Shown here piece by piece: positions 9,034 through 17,140 of a stretch of DNA of 64,000 nt (positions are counted from its first letter, which is position 1; each line of letters starts with the position of its first letter). The stretch spans positions 248,001 through 312,000 of the forward strand of contig NZ_CAKZJO010000053.1 of assembly GCF_936943645.1 (NCBI RefSeq), written 5' to 3'. The position numbers and the translations under genes are program-made. Under the pieces are notes generated by a model. That model ran no database searches and was not told where the DNA came from. It saw nothing but the letters and a program-made list of their open reading frames with translations. This DNA comes from an uncultured Bradyrhizobium sp. (GTDB taxonomy: Bacteria; Pseudomonadota; Alphaproteobacteria; Rhizobiales; Xanthobacteraceae).

Positions 9034-10100
9034 CCATGCACACGCAGATCATCGCGGAAGCCGGCGTCAATCACGACGGGAGCCTGGACAAGGCACTGGC
9101 CCTCGTCGACGCCGCAGCAGACGCCGGTGCCGACATCGTCAAATTCCAGACCTTCAATGCCAAGGCTTTGGCTGGCAGCGGGGCGAAGAAGGCCGACTAT
9201 CAGCAGCGCACGACTGATGCTGACGAAAGCCAGCTGGCCATGCTGAAACGGCTCGAATTGCCGCAGGCTGCGCATCACGCGCTGATCGAGCGGACGCGGG
9301 AGCGCGGCATCGAGTTCCTGTCGACGCCGTTCGACGACGCTTCGCTTGCCTTCCTGCTGTCGCTGAAACTGCCGCGCATCAAGATCGGATCGGGCGACCT
9401 CACCAATGCACCGCTGCTGCATGCAGCCGCAAAGGCCGGCGCGACGTTGATCCTGTCGACGGGCATGGCGACGCTCGGCGAGATCGAGGAAGCACTGGGC
9501 GTGCTCGCTCATGGCTACGGCCCATCCGACGATCGACCCGGTATCGCGGCCTTCCGCGCGGCGTGGCGCGATCCGGCGGCGCGCGCGGTGCTCGCACGGC
9601 ATGTGAGCCTGCTCCATTGCACGACCGAATATCCCTGCCCCATCGGCGACGTGAACCTCGCAGCGATGGCGACCATGCGGTCTGCGTTCCAGCTTCCCGT
9701 CGGCTATTCCGACCACACCGACGGCTTCGAGGTTTCGGTGGCCGCCGTGGCGCTCGGCGCGACGATCATCGAAAAGCACCTGACGCTCGACCGCAAGGCG
9801 CAAGGCCCCGATCACGCGGCCTCGCTCGAGCCGGACGATTTCAGGCGCATGGTCGCCGCCATCCGCAACGTCGAACGTGCGCTTGGCGACGGCGTGAAGA
9901 CGCCAAAGGAATCCGAGATCAGGAACGTCCCTGTAGCACGCAAGAGCATCGTCGCGGCGCGCGCGCTGAAGGCTGGAGAGACCATCGGCCCCGCCGACAT
10001 CACCGCCAAGCGCCCCGGCGCCGGGCGGCCGCCGATCGACTACTGGTCACTGATCGGAACGGCCGCGCCGCGTGCGCTCGAGCCGGACGACCCGCTCTAG
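9030..10100 (+). CDS. legI: LegI, N,N'-diacetyllegionaminic acid synthase (NeuB family)
   Basis: 356 residues. NeuB TIM barrel: [67 protein letters not shown]; then a C-terminal SAF/antifreeze-like domain from about 290 ([16 protein letters not shown]). It condenses the 2,4-diacetamido-trideoxymannose from LegG with phosphoenolpyruvate to give legionaminic acid. The ATGA start overlaps the legG stop. Its 3' end overlaps the convergent acetyltransferase by four bases, so no terminator separates the two transcripts. Confidence 0.9.
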   Translation: MTMHTQIIAEAGVNHDGSLDKALALVDAAADAGADIVKFQTFNAKALAGSGAKKADYQQRTTDADESQLAMLKRLELPQAAHHALIERTRERGIEFLSTPFDDASLAFLLSLKLPRIKIGSGDLTNAPLLHAAAKAGATLILSTGMATLGEIEEALGVLAHGYGPSDDRPGIAAFRAAWRDPAARAVLARHVSLLHCTTEYPCPIGDVNLAAMATMRSAFQLPVGYSDHTDGFEVSVAAVALGATIIEKHLTLDRKAQGPDHAASLEPDDFRRMVAAIRNVERALGDGVKTPKESEIRNVPVARKSIVAARALKAGETIGPADITAKRPGAGRPPIDYWSLIGTAAPRALEPDDPL

Positions 10101-10708
10101 CCTCGCGGCTTTGCCGGAACGCCGCGCAGCACCGATCCCGCCGGGCATGGGGCCGTGACCACCGATCCCATCGCAACCAGCGTGTCGTCACCGATTGCGA
10201 TATGGTCCCTGACCCGGCTGCCGAGACCGATGAAGCAGTTTTCGCCGATCTTCGCACCTCCGCCGATCACGGTTCCCGGGGACAAATGCGTGCAATCGCC
10301 GATCTGCACGTCATGCTCGACGACGACAGCGGAATTGACGATGCAGTGATCGCCGACCCGGCTTCGCGCATTGACGACCGCGCCGGGCATGATGACGGTG
10401 CCGGCACCGATCGAGGCTGACGGCGAGATGATCGCGCGGGGATGAACCACGGAGGCCCAGCGCTTGACCTGCATGCGGGCGATCATCTGCCGGCGCGCAG
10501 GCCCCGCCTGCATCGATCCGATTCCCAGAACGAAGGCGGCATCCGGGTACTCTGGCGCGACCTCGTCGGTTCCGAGATAGCTGACGTCACCGAACGCTCC
10601 GGGCTGGCGGTCGAGGAAGCCGACGACCTTGAACTGGCCGGACAGCAGCGCCGCCTCGTAGACCATGAAGGCATGCTCGCCGCCGCCGATGATGATGAGA
10701 TCGTCCAT
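10097..10708 (-). CDS. NeuD/PglD-family acetyltransferase, LegH candidate
   Basis: 203 residues. N-terminal Rossmann-like PglD_N domain ([19 protein letters not shown]) and a left-handed beta-helix of hexapeptide repeats from about 85 to 190 ([30 protein letters not shown], and so on), the NeuD/PglD/LegH layout. The best inference is N-acetylation of the C4 amino group added by LegC; O-acetylation of the finished nonulosonate is the alternative. It is transcribed against the leg genes and meets legI tail to tail with a four-base overlap. It shares a 196-base divergent region with ptmE. Confidence 0.75.
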   Translation of the reverse strand: MDDLIIIGGGEHAFMVYEAALLSGQFKVVGFLDRQPGAFGDVSYLGTDEVAPEYPDAAFVLGIGSMQAGPARRQMIARMQVKRWASVVHPRAIISPSASIGAGTVIMPGAVVNARSRVGDHCIVNSAVVVEHDVQIGDCTHLSPGTVIGGGAKIGENCFIGLGSRVRDHIAIGDDTLVAMGSVVTAPCPAGSVLRGVPAKPRG

Positions 10709-10820
10709 CGCGATTCCCTTGCGCGGGCGATCTTAACGGGGCGACCGGGGGTCTTCAAACCATTGATTCGGACCGCGAAATGCTTGGGTTAACAGGCCTG
10801 TTCGGGGCCTGTCGTTGGGG

Positions 10821-10849
10821 TTGACGCGGCCTCTCGCAGCCGCGATATA
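10821..10849 (+). promoter_or_regulatory. Sigma70-like promoter for ptmE-ptmF-legF-ptmA
   Basis: TTGACG at 10821-10826, a 17-base spacer, and GATATA at 10844-10849, about 55 bases before the ptmE ATG. It faces rightwards in the divergent gap between the acetyltransferase and ptmE, and is the best promoter match in the glycan locus. A ribosome-binding GAGG follows at 10892-10895. Confidence 0.6.
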
Positions 10850-10904
10850 GCAACCTCAGCCCTGGGCCGCCCCCCGATATCTGGCGTATACGAGGCAGAT
10901 TGCC

Positions 10905-11954
10905 ATGAAATCCTGGCGTAAGGCCGTCGTTGGAACGCAGGCGACTGTGGGCGAGGCCATTGCTGCCATCGAGAGCGGAAGCATTCAAATCGCGCTCGTG
11001 CTCGACGACCAGAATCGCTTGCTTGGCGTGGTCACCGACGGTGACGTCAGGCGCGGCCTGCTGCGCGGTGTACCGCTCTCCGGACTTGCAACCGACATCA
11101 TGAACCGGACGCCGGTGTCGGCCCCTGCGACATTGCCGCGCGAGGATCGCCTGCAGCTGATGCGGCAGAAGTCGATCAAGCAGCTCCCGCTTATCGACGA
11201 GGGCGGCCATCTGGTCGTGGTCGAGACGCTCGATGAGCTGCTCGAACCGGCTCACTATCAAAACCCCGTCCTGATCATGGCGGGTGGCCTCGGCGAACGC
11301 CTGGGCGCGCTGACGCGCGACATGCCGAAGCCCATGCTCAATGTCGGCGGCCGGCCGCTGCTCGAGACGATCGTCCGCAACGTCGTGCAGCAGGGCTTTG
11401 GCAACATCTTCATCTCGGTCAACTACAAGGCCCAGACGATCAAGGACTATTTTGGCGATGGCGCTGCCTTCGGTGCCAATATCCAGTATGTCCACGAAAC
11501 CGAACGGCTCGGGACTGCAGGCGCGCTCGGCCTCTTCAAGACGCCGCCGGCCCTGCCCATGATCGTCACCAACGGCGACATCCTCACCACGATCAACTAC
11601 GGGGCTCTTCTCGACTTTCACAACGCAACGCCGGCGGAAGCGACGATGGCCGTGCGCGAGCACAAGGTGCACGTGCCCTACGGCGTCGTCTCCACGTCGG
11701 ACGGCTTTCTCGATGCCATTCGCGAGAAGCCGACCGAGAGCTGGTTCGTCAGCGCCGGCATCTATGTGATCGGCCAATCCGTTTTCAGCCATGTCGCACC
11801 CGGCGTCAGCATCGACATGCCGACCGTGCTGGAGCGCGTGATCGCCGGCAAGGGACGGGTCGCGGTCTATCCCATCCGTGAATACTGGCTCGACATCGGC
11901 CGCCTGGAGGATTTCGAGCAGGCTCACGCGGAGTTTCACGAGGTCTTCCCGTGA
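10905..11954 (+). CDS. ptmE: PtmE, GDP-GlcNAc-forming nucleotidyltransferase with N-terminal CBS pair
   Basis: 349 residues. Residues 1-118 hold two CBS motifs (VTDGDVRRGLLRG; LPLIDEGGHLVVVE); residues 122-349 are a sugar nucleotidyltransferase (LIMAGGLGERLGALT, MPKPMLNVGGRP, TNGDILTT, YWLDIGRLEDFE). This architecture is that of PtmE, which makes GDP-N-acetylglucosamine in Campylobacter jejuni legionaminic acid synthesis, and the order ptmE-ptmF-legF-ptmA matches that locus as I recall it. The CBS pair suggests allosteric control by an adenine nucleotide. GTGA overlaps ptmF. Confidence 0.85.
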   Translation: MKSWRKAVVGTQATVGEAIAAIESGSIQIALVLDDQNRLLGVVTDGDVRRGLLRGVPLSGLATDIMNRTPVSAPATLPREDRLQLMRQKSIKQLPLIDEGGHLVVVETLDELLEPAHYQNPVLIMAGGLGERLGALTRDMPKPMLNVGGRPLLETIVRNVVQQGFGNIFISVNYKAQTIKDYFGDGAAFGANIQYVHETERLGTAGALGLFKTPPALPMIVTNGDILTTINYGALLDFHNATPAEATMAVREHKVHVPYGVVSTSDGFLDAIREKPTESWFVSAGIYVIGQSVFSHVAPGVSIDMPTVLERVIAGKGRVAVYPIREYWLDIGRLEDFEQAHAEFHEVFP

Positions 11955-12859
11955 CCTCGACAACAGCCGTCGTGGTTGGCCTCGGCTCGATCGGCACAAG
12001 GCACGCGCGCGTCCTGCGCGAGCTTGGACTTCAGGTCTCAACCGTCAGCCGACGCGACGGCGGCGACTACGGGTCGATCGCGCAGGCCATCGCGGCGGCG
12101 CATCCGGACTACGTGGTGATCGCCACCGAGACCGCGCGCCACGCGGACAATCTGCAGGAGCTCGCGCAGACCGGCTTCCAAGGCAAGGTTCTCGTCGAGA
12201 AGCCGCTGTTCGCGACGCCGGCCCCGCCTCCGAAATATCCGTTTGCCCGTGTCAGCGTCGGATACAATCTGCGCTTTCATCCGGTGATGACGGCCCTGGC
12301 CGAAAGACTGCACGGGCGCGACGTGATCACCGTCGCCGCCTATGTCGGCCAGGACATCAGGGAGTGGCGCCCCGGCCGCGATCATCGCACGACCGCATCG
12401 GCCACGGTTGATGCCGGAGGTGGTGTTCTCCGGGATCTCAGCCACGAGCTGGACTATCTGCTCTGGCTGTTCGGGCCGTGGCATCGCGTCGCAGCGCTCG
12501 GCGGCGCGTCCGGCGCGCGCGACATCGACGTCGACGACCATCTCGACCTGCTGCTCGATATGCAGCGGGCGCCATCGGTCCACGTCCACATGGACTATCT
12601 CGACCGGCAGGGCATTCGCCGCATTCGCGTCAATGTCGATGAGGACACCATCGAGGCCGACCTCGTCGGCAGCCGCCTCACGGTCAACGGCAAGACGACG
12701 GAGATCCCCAGCGCGCGTGATCAGAGCTATCGCGACATGCATGTCGCGGCGATGCGTGGCGCGAGCCCGGCCTGCTCGCTGCCCGAGGCGCTTGGCGTCA
12801 TGCACCTGATCGACGCCAGCGAGCGTGCTCTGCGCACGAAGACCTGGGTATCGCCATGA
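11951..12859 (+). CDS. ptmF: PtmF-like Gfo/Idh/MocA oxidoreductase
   Basis: 302 residues from a GTG start overlapping the ptmE stop (GTGA). N-terminal NAD(P)-binding fold (VVVGLGSIGTRHARVL), with VLVEKPLF containing the EKP of Gfo/Idh/MocA enzymes, then a C-terminal alpha/beta domain with GGGVLRDLSHELDYLLWLFG. Its position between ptmE and legF matches ptmF of Campylobacter legionaminic clusters. The exact reaction in the precursor supply is not certain to me. It overlaps legF by four bases (ATGA). Confidence 0.75.
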   Translation: MTSTTAVVVGLGSIGTRHARVLRELGLQVSTVSRRDGGDYGSIAQAIAAAHPDYVVIATETARHADNLQELAQTGFQGKVLVEKPLFATPAPPPKYPFARVSVGYNLRFHPVMTALAERLHGRDVITVAAYVGQDIREWRPGRDHRTTASATVDAGGGVLRDLSHELDYLLWLFGPWHRVAALGGASGARDIDVDDHLDLLLDMQRAPSVHVHMDYLDRQGIRRIRVNVDEDTIEADLVGSRLTVNGKTTEIPSARDQSYRDMHVAAMRGASPACSLPEALGVMHLIDASERALRTKTWVSP

Positions 12860-13557
12860 GTCTGCTCTGCACCATCTGCGCGCGCGGCGGTTCGAAGGGG
12901 GTCGTGGGCAAGAATGCGCGCGATCTCCTCGGCAAGCCCGTGCTCGCCTGGAGCATCGCACAGGCGCGCGAGACCGGCCTGTTCGACGCGATCGCCTTCA
13001 GCAGCGATTCGGATGCGCTGCTCGATGCGGCCCTGAAGGCCGGCGCCGACATCGCGGTCAAGCGTCCCGACGAGATGGCGACCGATACCGCGCCGAAGCT
13101 GCCGGCGATCCGCCACTGTCTGGAGCAAGCGATCGCGCAAACCGGCAAGACGCCGGAGATCTTCGTCGATCTCGACGTCACCTCGCCGCTCCGCCTGGCC
13201 TCCGACATCACCGGCGCGGTCGCATTGCTGCGCGAGAGCGGCGCGCGCAACGTCATCACGGGGGCACCGGCCCGACGCTCGCCCTACTTCAACCTGGTCG
13301 AGCAGCGCACCGACGGCAGCGTCGGCCTCTCCAAATCCGCCGATCCTCCAATCACGCGCCGTCAGGATGCGCCGCGCTGCTTCGACATGAACGCGTCGAT
13401 CTATGTCTGGCGCGTCGCCCCATTCCTGGAGCAGCCCGCCGTGTTCTATCCGGACACGCGCTTGTTCGAGATGCCGGAGGACCGCTCCATCGACATCGAT
13501 TCCGATCTCGATTTTGCCTTGGTGGAACTTCTACTGCGCCAACGACAACCGGGCTGA
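12856..13557 (+). CDS. legF: LegF, CMP-legionaminic acid synthetase
   Basis: 233 residues. Acylneuraminate cytidylyltransferase family: CTICARGGSKGVVGKNARDLLGKPVLAW (the CTP-binding start, cited here as consecutive short motifs ARGGSKG and KN), FSSDSDALL, RPDEMATDTAP, DLDVTSPLR near residue 106, and SIDIDSDLDFALVE at the C-terminus with the metal-binding aspartates. It activates legionaminic acid with CTP, the last soluble step. The ATGA overlap with ptmF and the 13-base gap to ptmA place it mid-operon. Confidence 0.9.
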   Translation: MSLLCTICARGGSKGVVGKNARDLLGKPVLAWSIAQARETGLFDAIAFSSDSDALLDAALKAGADIAVKRPDEMATDTAPKLPAIRHCLEQAIAQTGKTPEIFVDLDVTSPLRLASDITGAVALLRESGARNVITGAPARRSPYFNLVEQRTDGSVGLSKSADPPITRRQDAPRCFDMNASIYVWRVAPFLEQPAVFYPDTRLFEMPEDRSIDIDSDLDFALVELLLRQRQPG

Positions 13558-13570
13558 GGAGCCTCCAGCG

Positions 13571-14392
13571 ATGACCACGAGCTTCAAGGCATTGTTCGAT
13601 CTGAGCGGCCGAACCGCCGTCGTGACGGGTGGGTGCGGTATCCTCGGACGCCGCTTTGCCGAGGGTCTCGCCGAGTTCGGTGCCAACGTCGCGATCGTCG
13701 ATCTCGACCAGGCCGCGACCGACGCTGCGGCGGCCGAGATCGCTGCGCTCCATCCCGTCCGCGCCAAGGGCTATGGCTGCGACATCACCGTGCCGGGCTC
13801 CGTGCGCAACATTGCCGATGCGCTCGAAGCCGATCTCGGGCCCGTTTCGATCCTGCTCAACAACGCCGCGAGCAAGACCCGCGACGTCGACGCCTTCTTC
13901 GCATCGGTCGAGACGTTCTCGCAGGACACCTGGCGCGAGATCATGGCCGTCAATCTCGACGGCATGTTCAACGTCGCGCAGGTCTTCGGCGGCCGGATGG
14001 CCGAACGCGGCTACGGCGCGATCGTGCAGACCGCCTCGATCTACGGCCTGATGGCGCCCGACCAGCGCATCTACGAAGGCTCCGAATATCTCGGCCGCGC
14101 CATCAACACGCCCGCGGTCTACACGGCGTCCAAGGCCGGCGTCATCGGCCTAACAAAGCACCTGGCGACCTACTGGGCGGCGAAAGGCGTTCGCGTCAAC
14201 ACCCTCACCCCCGGTGGGGTCGAGAGCGGGCAGAACGAGACCTTCAAGGCGCGCTATGGCGCCCGCGTCCCGCTCGGCCGCATGGCTCGCGCGGACGAGA
14301 TGGTGGGGACCATGCTGTTTCTGGTGTCGGATGCCGCATCCTACGTGACCGGCCAGAACATCGCCGTCGACGGCGGCCTGAGCGCCTGGTAG
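13571..14392 (+). CDS. ptmA: PtmA-like short-chain dehydrogenase
   Basis: 273 residues from the ATG at 13571, with GAGGAG about nine bases upstream. Classical SDR: GGCGILGRRFAEGL cofactor site, LLNNAASK (NNAA motif), active-site Ser in QTASIYG and YTASK, then TPGGVESGQ and the C-terminal NIAVDGGLSAW. The longer open frame starting inside legF is an overlap artefact. Homology of position with ptmA of legionaminic clusters is good; the substrate is not proven. An extra insert of about ten residues before YTASK (YEGSEYLGRAIN) is typical of this subgroup. Confidence 0.8.
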   Translation: MTTSFKALFDLSGRTAVVTGGCGILGRRFAEGLAEFGANVAIVDLDQAATDAAAAEIAALHPVRAKGYGCDITVPGSVRNIADALEADLGPVSILLNNAASKTRDVDAFFASVETFSQDTWREIMAVNLDGMFNVAQVFGGRMAERGYGAIVQTASIYGLMAPDQRIYEGSEYLGRAINTPAVYTASKAGVIGLTKHLATYWAAKGVRVNTLTPGGVESGQNETFKARYGARVPLGRMARADEMVGTMLFLVSDAASYVTGQNIAVDGGLSAW

Positions 14393-14401
14393 CACACCTC
14401 A

Positions 14402-15925
14402 ATGATCAAGCGCCTGATCCAGAACACGGTGATTTCGGCGCTTGCTTTCGGCATGGCCGCCTTGCTGGGCCTTGCGGTCATTCCCCTGATCATCCGGACC
14501 TGGGGAGTGACCGAGTTCGGCCTCATCGTCATCTCACGGCTGCTGCTTCCCAGCGGGATGATGGCGGTGCTGGACCTCGGTCTGTCCGAGGTCGCCACCC
14601 AGGTCGTCGCGCGCGCGAGAGAGCACCGCAACTGGGCGCAGGCCGGCCGCCAGATCGCTTTCCTGGGAGTGATCTCCGTCGTTCTCACCGTGATCCTGAG
14701 TGCGGCCATATGGCTCTCGACACCGCTGCTCGTCATCGTGATGAGGGTCGACGCCGCGCATCTGGAGACCTTCACCCGGATCATGCACTATACCGCCCTC
14801 GCAAATCTGATTTTCGTTCCGGCGCTGGTGTGGGAAGGCATCGTCAAAGGCTTCGAGCGCTACAATCTGCTCCGTGTGGCCGAAGTCACGTCGACGGCAG
14901 GCTATGTCGGTCTGACCTTCGCAGCTTCGTGGGCGGAGGCCGGCTTTGAAGTGGTCGCCTACCTCTATCTCGCCACCCTGGTGGCTCGCGCCGTCGTCAT
15001 TGGAATTGCCGCGTTCGTTGCCCTCAGGCACAAGCATGCGCGATTGCTGCCTTGGACCCCGGACATCCGGCAGGATATTCTGCATCGCTGCCTGCTTCTC
15101 CTGCAGGGCAAGCTGATGGGCGGCATCTCCGGTCCGTTTCAGCCCTTCCTGATCGGATTGCTGTTCGGGCCCAAGGCCGTCGGTACCTACGACGCGCTGG
15201 TTCGACTGTCGCGGGTTTCCAAAGTCGTTGTCAGCCTTCTGACCTCCGCTCTGCTTCCTGTCGCCAGCCGCCTTGACGAGCGCGGCAACGCGACGTCGTT
15301 CCAGCGCCTCGGCGATCTCGGCCTCGTCATGATGCCGATGTTCGTGGTGCCGCCGCTTGCCGCGGCCGCGCTCTTCTCACCGGAGATCATGAGCATCTGG
15401 ATCGGGCCCCTCCTCGCGCCCTATGCGTTCTGGATGGGCCTCAGCTTCCTGGTCCCGATCTGCGCCCAATACGTCGCAATCGGCAGCCTGATCTTTCTGA
15501 CGCGGCCGGAGGTGCAGGCAAGGCTCAACCGGCTGATGGCCGTCCAACTTCTGATCTGGGCAGTCGTTTCGGCCGCAACGTTGCATCTGTTCGCAGAACG
15601 CGCCCTGATTCTCGGCCAGGCGATCGGCAGCATCGTCATCCTGCCCCTGCAGCTTGGCGAGCTGCGCGGTGCGCTCGAACTCGACCGCAATCGATTTGCA
15701 AGGGTGATCGGAACCCAGCTCGCAATCCTTGCGCTGGCAAGCATTTCTCTAGCAGCAATTGCAGGTTACATTCGGTTCGACAGCGTGCTAAAGCTCGCTC
15801 TTGGTTCCATGGTTTTCTGTCTGACCACCTGGACGCTTCAATACCTCCTCGTGCTTGAGAAGCGACACCGGACGGTATTTCCAGCCATCGGACAATTGAT
15901 GGGACTGATATCCAAAAGCAGTTGA
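14402..15925 (+). CDS. Wzx-type lipid-linked oligosaccharide flippase (first of two)
   Basis: 507 residues with about 12-14 hydrophobic spans and small charged loops, MOP superfamily. The start MIKRLIQNTVISALAFGMAALLG and the pattern GVTEFGLIVISRLLLP are like polysaccharide biosynthesis (PF01943/PF13440) flippases. It would move an undecaprenyl-diphosphate-linked repeat unit across the inner membrane. It sits nine bases after ptmA, suggesting that it exports the unit containing legionaminic acid. Its stop directly abuts the next start (TGAATG). Confidence 0.8.
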   Translation: MIKRLIQNTVISALAFGMAALLGLAVIPLIIRTWGVTEFGLIVISRLLLPSGMMAVLDLGLSEVATQVVARAREHRNWAQAGRQIAFLGVISVVLTVILSAAIWLSTPLLVIVMRVDAAHLETFTRIMHYTALANLIFVPALVWEGIVKGFERYNLLRVAEVTSTAGYVGLTFAASWAEAGFEVVAYLYLATLVARAVVIGIAAFVALRHKHARLLPWTPDIRQDILHRCLLLLQGKLMGGISGPFQPFLIGLLFGPKAVGTYDALVRLSRVSKVVVSLLTSALLPVASRLDERGNATSFQRLGDLGLVMMPMFVVPPLAAAALFSPEIMSIWIGPLLAPYAFWMGLSFLVPICAQYVAIGSLIFLTRPEVQARLNRLMAVQLLIWAVVSAATLHLFAERALILGQAIGSIVILPLQLGELRGALELDRNRFARVIGTQLAILALASISLAAIAGYIRFDSVLKLALGSMVFCLTTWTLQYLLVLEKRHRTVFPAIGQLMGLISKSS

Positions 15926-16186
15926 ATGAACATCCACGCGACAGACACCAAAAGCGCCTCCACGGGTTTCGGTCCGGCGTTGTTCTCGGACAAGGCGGCG
16001 ACTTATGAGTGGAACGCGGTCAACAGCGCGCGGGGTCTTCGCCAGGTCGGCCGCCAGACGCAACTACTCTCGACGCTCGACGATTACGAGCGACAGGGCC
16101 GCGTCCGCATCCTGGCGCGTGAACGCATGCCGTTCGCGCCGACGATTCACAATGATGGTTTTTTGTATTGCTGGGAGCTCACATGA
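15926..16186 (+). CDS. Small uncharacterised protein of the glycan operon
   Basis: 86 residues, starting on the base after the wzx stop and ending in an ATGA overlap with the dioxygenase gene, so its place in the operon argues that it is real. The sequence is polar, with no membrane span or signal peptide; recognisable stretches are SDKAATYEWNAVNSARGLRQVG and FAPTIHNDGFLYCWELT. I do not recognise a family. It could be a small partner of the dioxygenase or a remnant of a longer enzyme. Confidence 0.6.
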   Translation: MNIHATDTKSASTGFGPALFSDKAATYEWNAVNSARGLRQVGRQTQLLSTLDDYERQGRVRILARERMPFAPTIHNDGFLYCWELT

Positions 16187-17115
16187 CAACCGTCGACACG
16201 ACGGCTGATCGGCCTGCCCCGAAGAAGGCGAAGATCAGCCAGTTCCGCCGCCTGCTGTGGCACGTCAACCGCACCGATCTCGGATGGCTGCTGAAGGCTG
16301 CTCTGACCGGCCTGCAATTGCCGGCCCGCGCCAAACGTGTCGCGCTGCTCAAGCAGCTTCCTACCAAGCCTGAATGGGCCGAAGCCAGCCGCAAGCTGGA
16401 GACGGACGGCTATGTCGACGTCTCCTCGATTGTCGATCGCAGCCTCGCGGAAACCGTCGCATCGTTCGCCGACGGCAAGGTAAGCCGCCTCCAGGAACTG
16501 GTCGGCCGGCAGAAGGAAGGGCACAAATCATTCTGGGTCAGCCTGCTGGACGAGGATCTCATCAACGGTGCTTTTGCCACCGACCATCCGTTCGTGCGCT
16601 ATGCCCTGCAGCCCGCTGCCCTGCGCATCATCGGCGACTTCATGCACGATCTGCCGCAATTGTCGGACGTGGTGCTGACGCTGTCGCAGCCCACACCGAA
16701 CCAGGCATTGAGCTTCTCGCAGCTGTGGCATCTCGATCACGACGACAAGCGCGTCTGCAAGCTCTTCATCTACCTGACCGACGTGCAGGACACCGCCGAC
16801 GGCCCGTTCACCTTCATTCCGGCCGGACCATCGAAGGCGTTCCGTAACTCGCTCAAGAGTCACATGAGCGATGCGCAGGTGTTCGCCAAGACCGGTCCCG
16901 ACGCGGTCAAGGAAATGATCGCGCCGCGCCTGTCGTCCTTTATCGTCAACACGGCGCGCTGCCTGCACATGGGAAGCCGGATCCAGTCGGATCACAGCCG
17001 CCTGCTATACACGGCAACCTACATTCAGCAGCCGCGCATCTTCCCCGAACCGCCGCCGCGTTTCCGCGCGGTCGGAGCCCTGACGGACCTCGAGCGCACC
17101 GTGATGCGGCTCTGA
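16183..17115 (+). CDS. PhyH-family Fe(II)/2-oxoglutarate dioxygenase
   Basis: 310 residues from the ATG at 16183, preceded by GGGAG. Phytanoyl-CoA dioxygenase fold: the metal triad reads H183-x-D185 in QLWHLDHDD and H262 in RCLHMGSR, with R273 (HSRLL) placed to bind 2-oxoglutarate; GPFTFIPAGPS lies in between. These enzymes hydroxylate or otherwise oxidise small molecules. Here the likely substrate is a sugar or lipid-linked glycan, since it lies between the flippase and two capsule-type glycosyltransferases. The substrate cannot be deduced from the sequence. Confidence 0.8.
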   Translation: MTTVDTTADRPAPKKAKISQFRRLLWHVNRTDLGWLLKAALTGLQLPARAKRVALLKQLPTKPEWAEASRKLETDGYVDVSSIVDRSLAETVASFADGKVSRLQELVGRQKEGHKSFWVSLLDEDLINGAFATDHPFVRYALQPAALRIIGDFMHDLPQLSDVVLTLSQPTPNQALSFSQLWHLDHDDKRVCKLFIYLTDVQDTADGPFTFIPAGPSKAFRNSLKSHMSDAQVFAKTGPDAVKEMIAPRLSSFIVNTARCLHMGSRIQSDHSRLLYTATYIQQPRIFPEPPPRFRAVGALTDLERTVMRL

Positions 17116-17140
17116 CACGGACCTGCCGGGAGCTCACATC

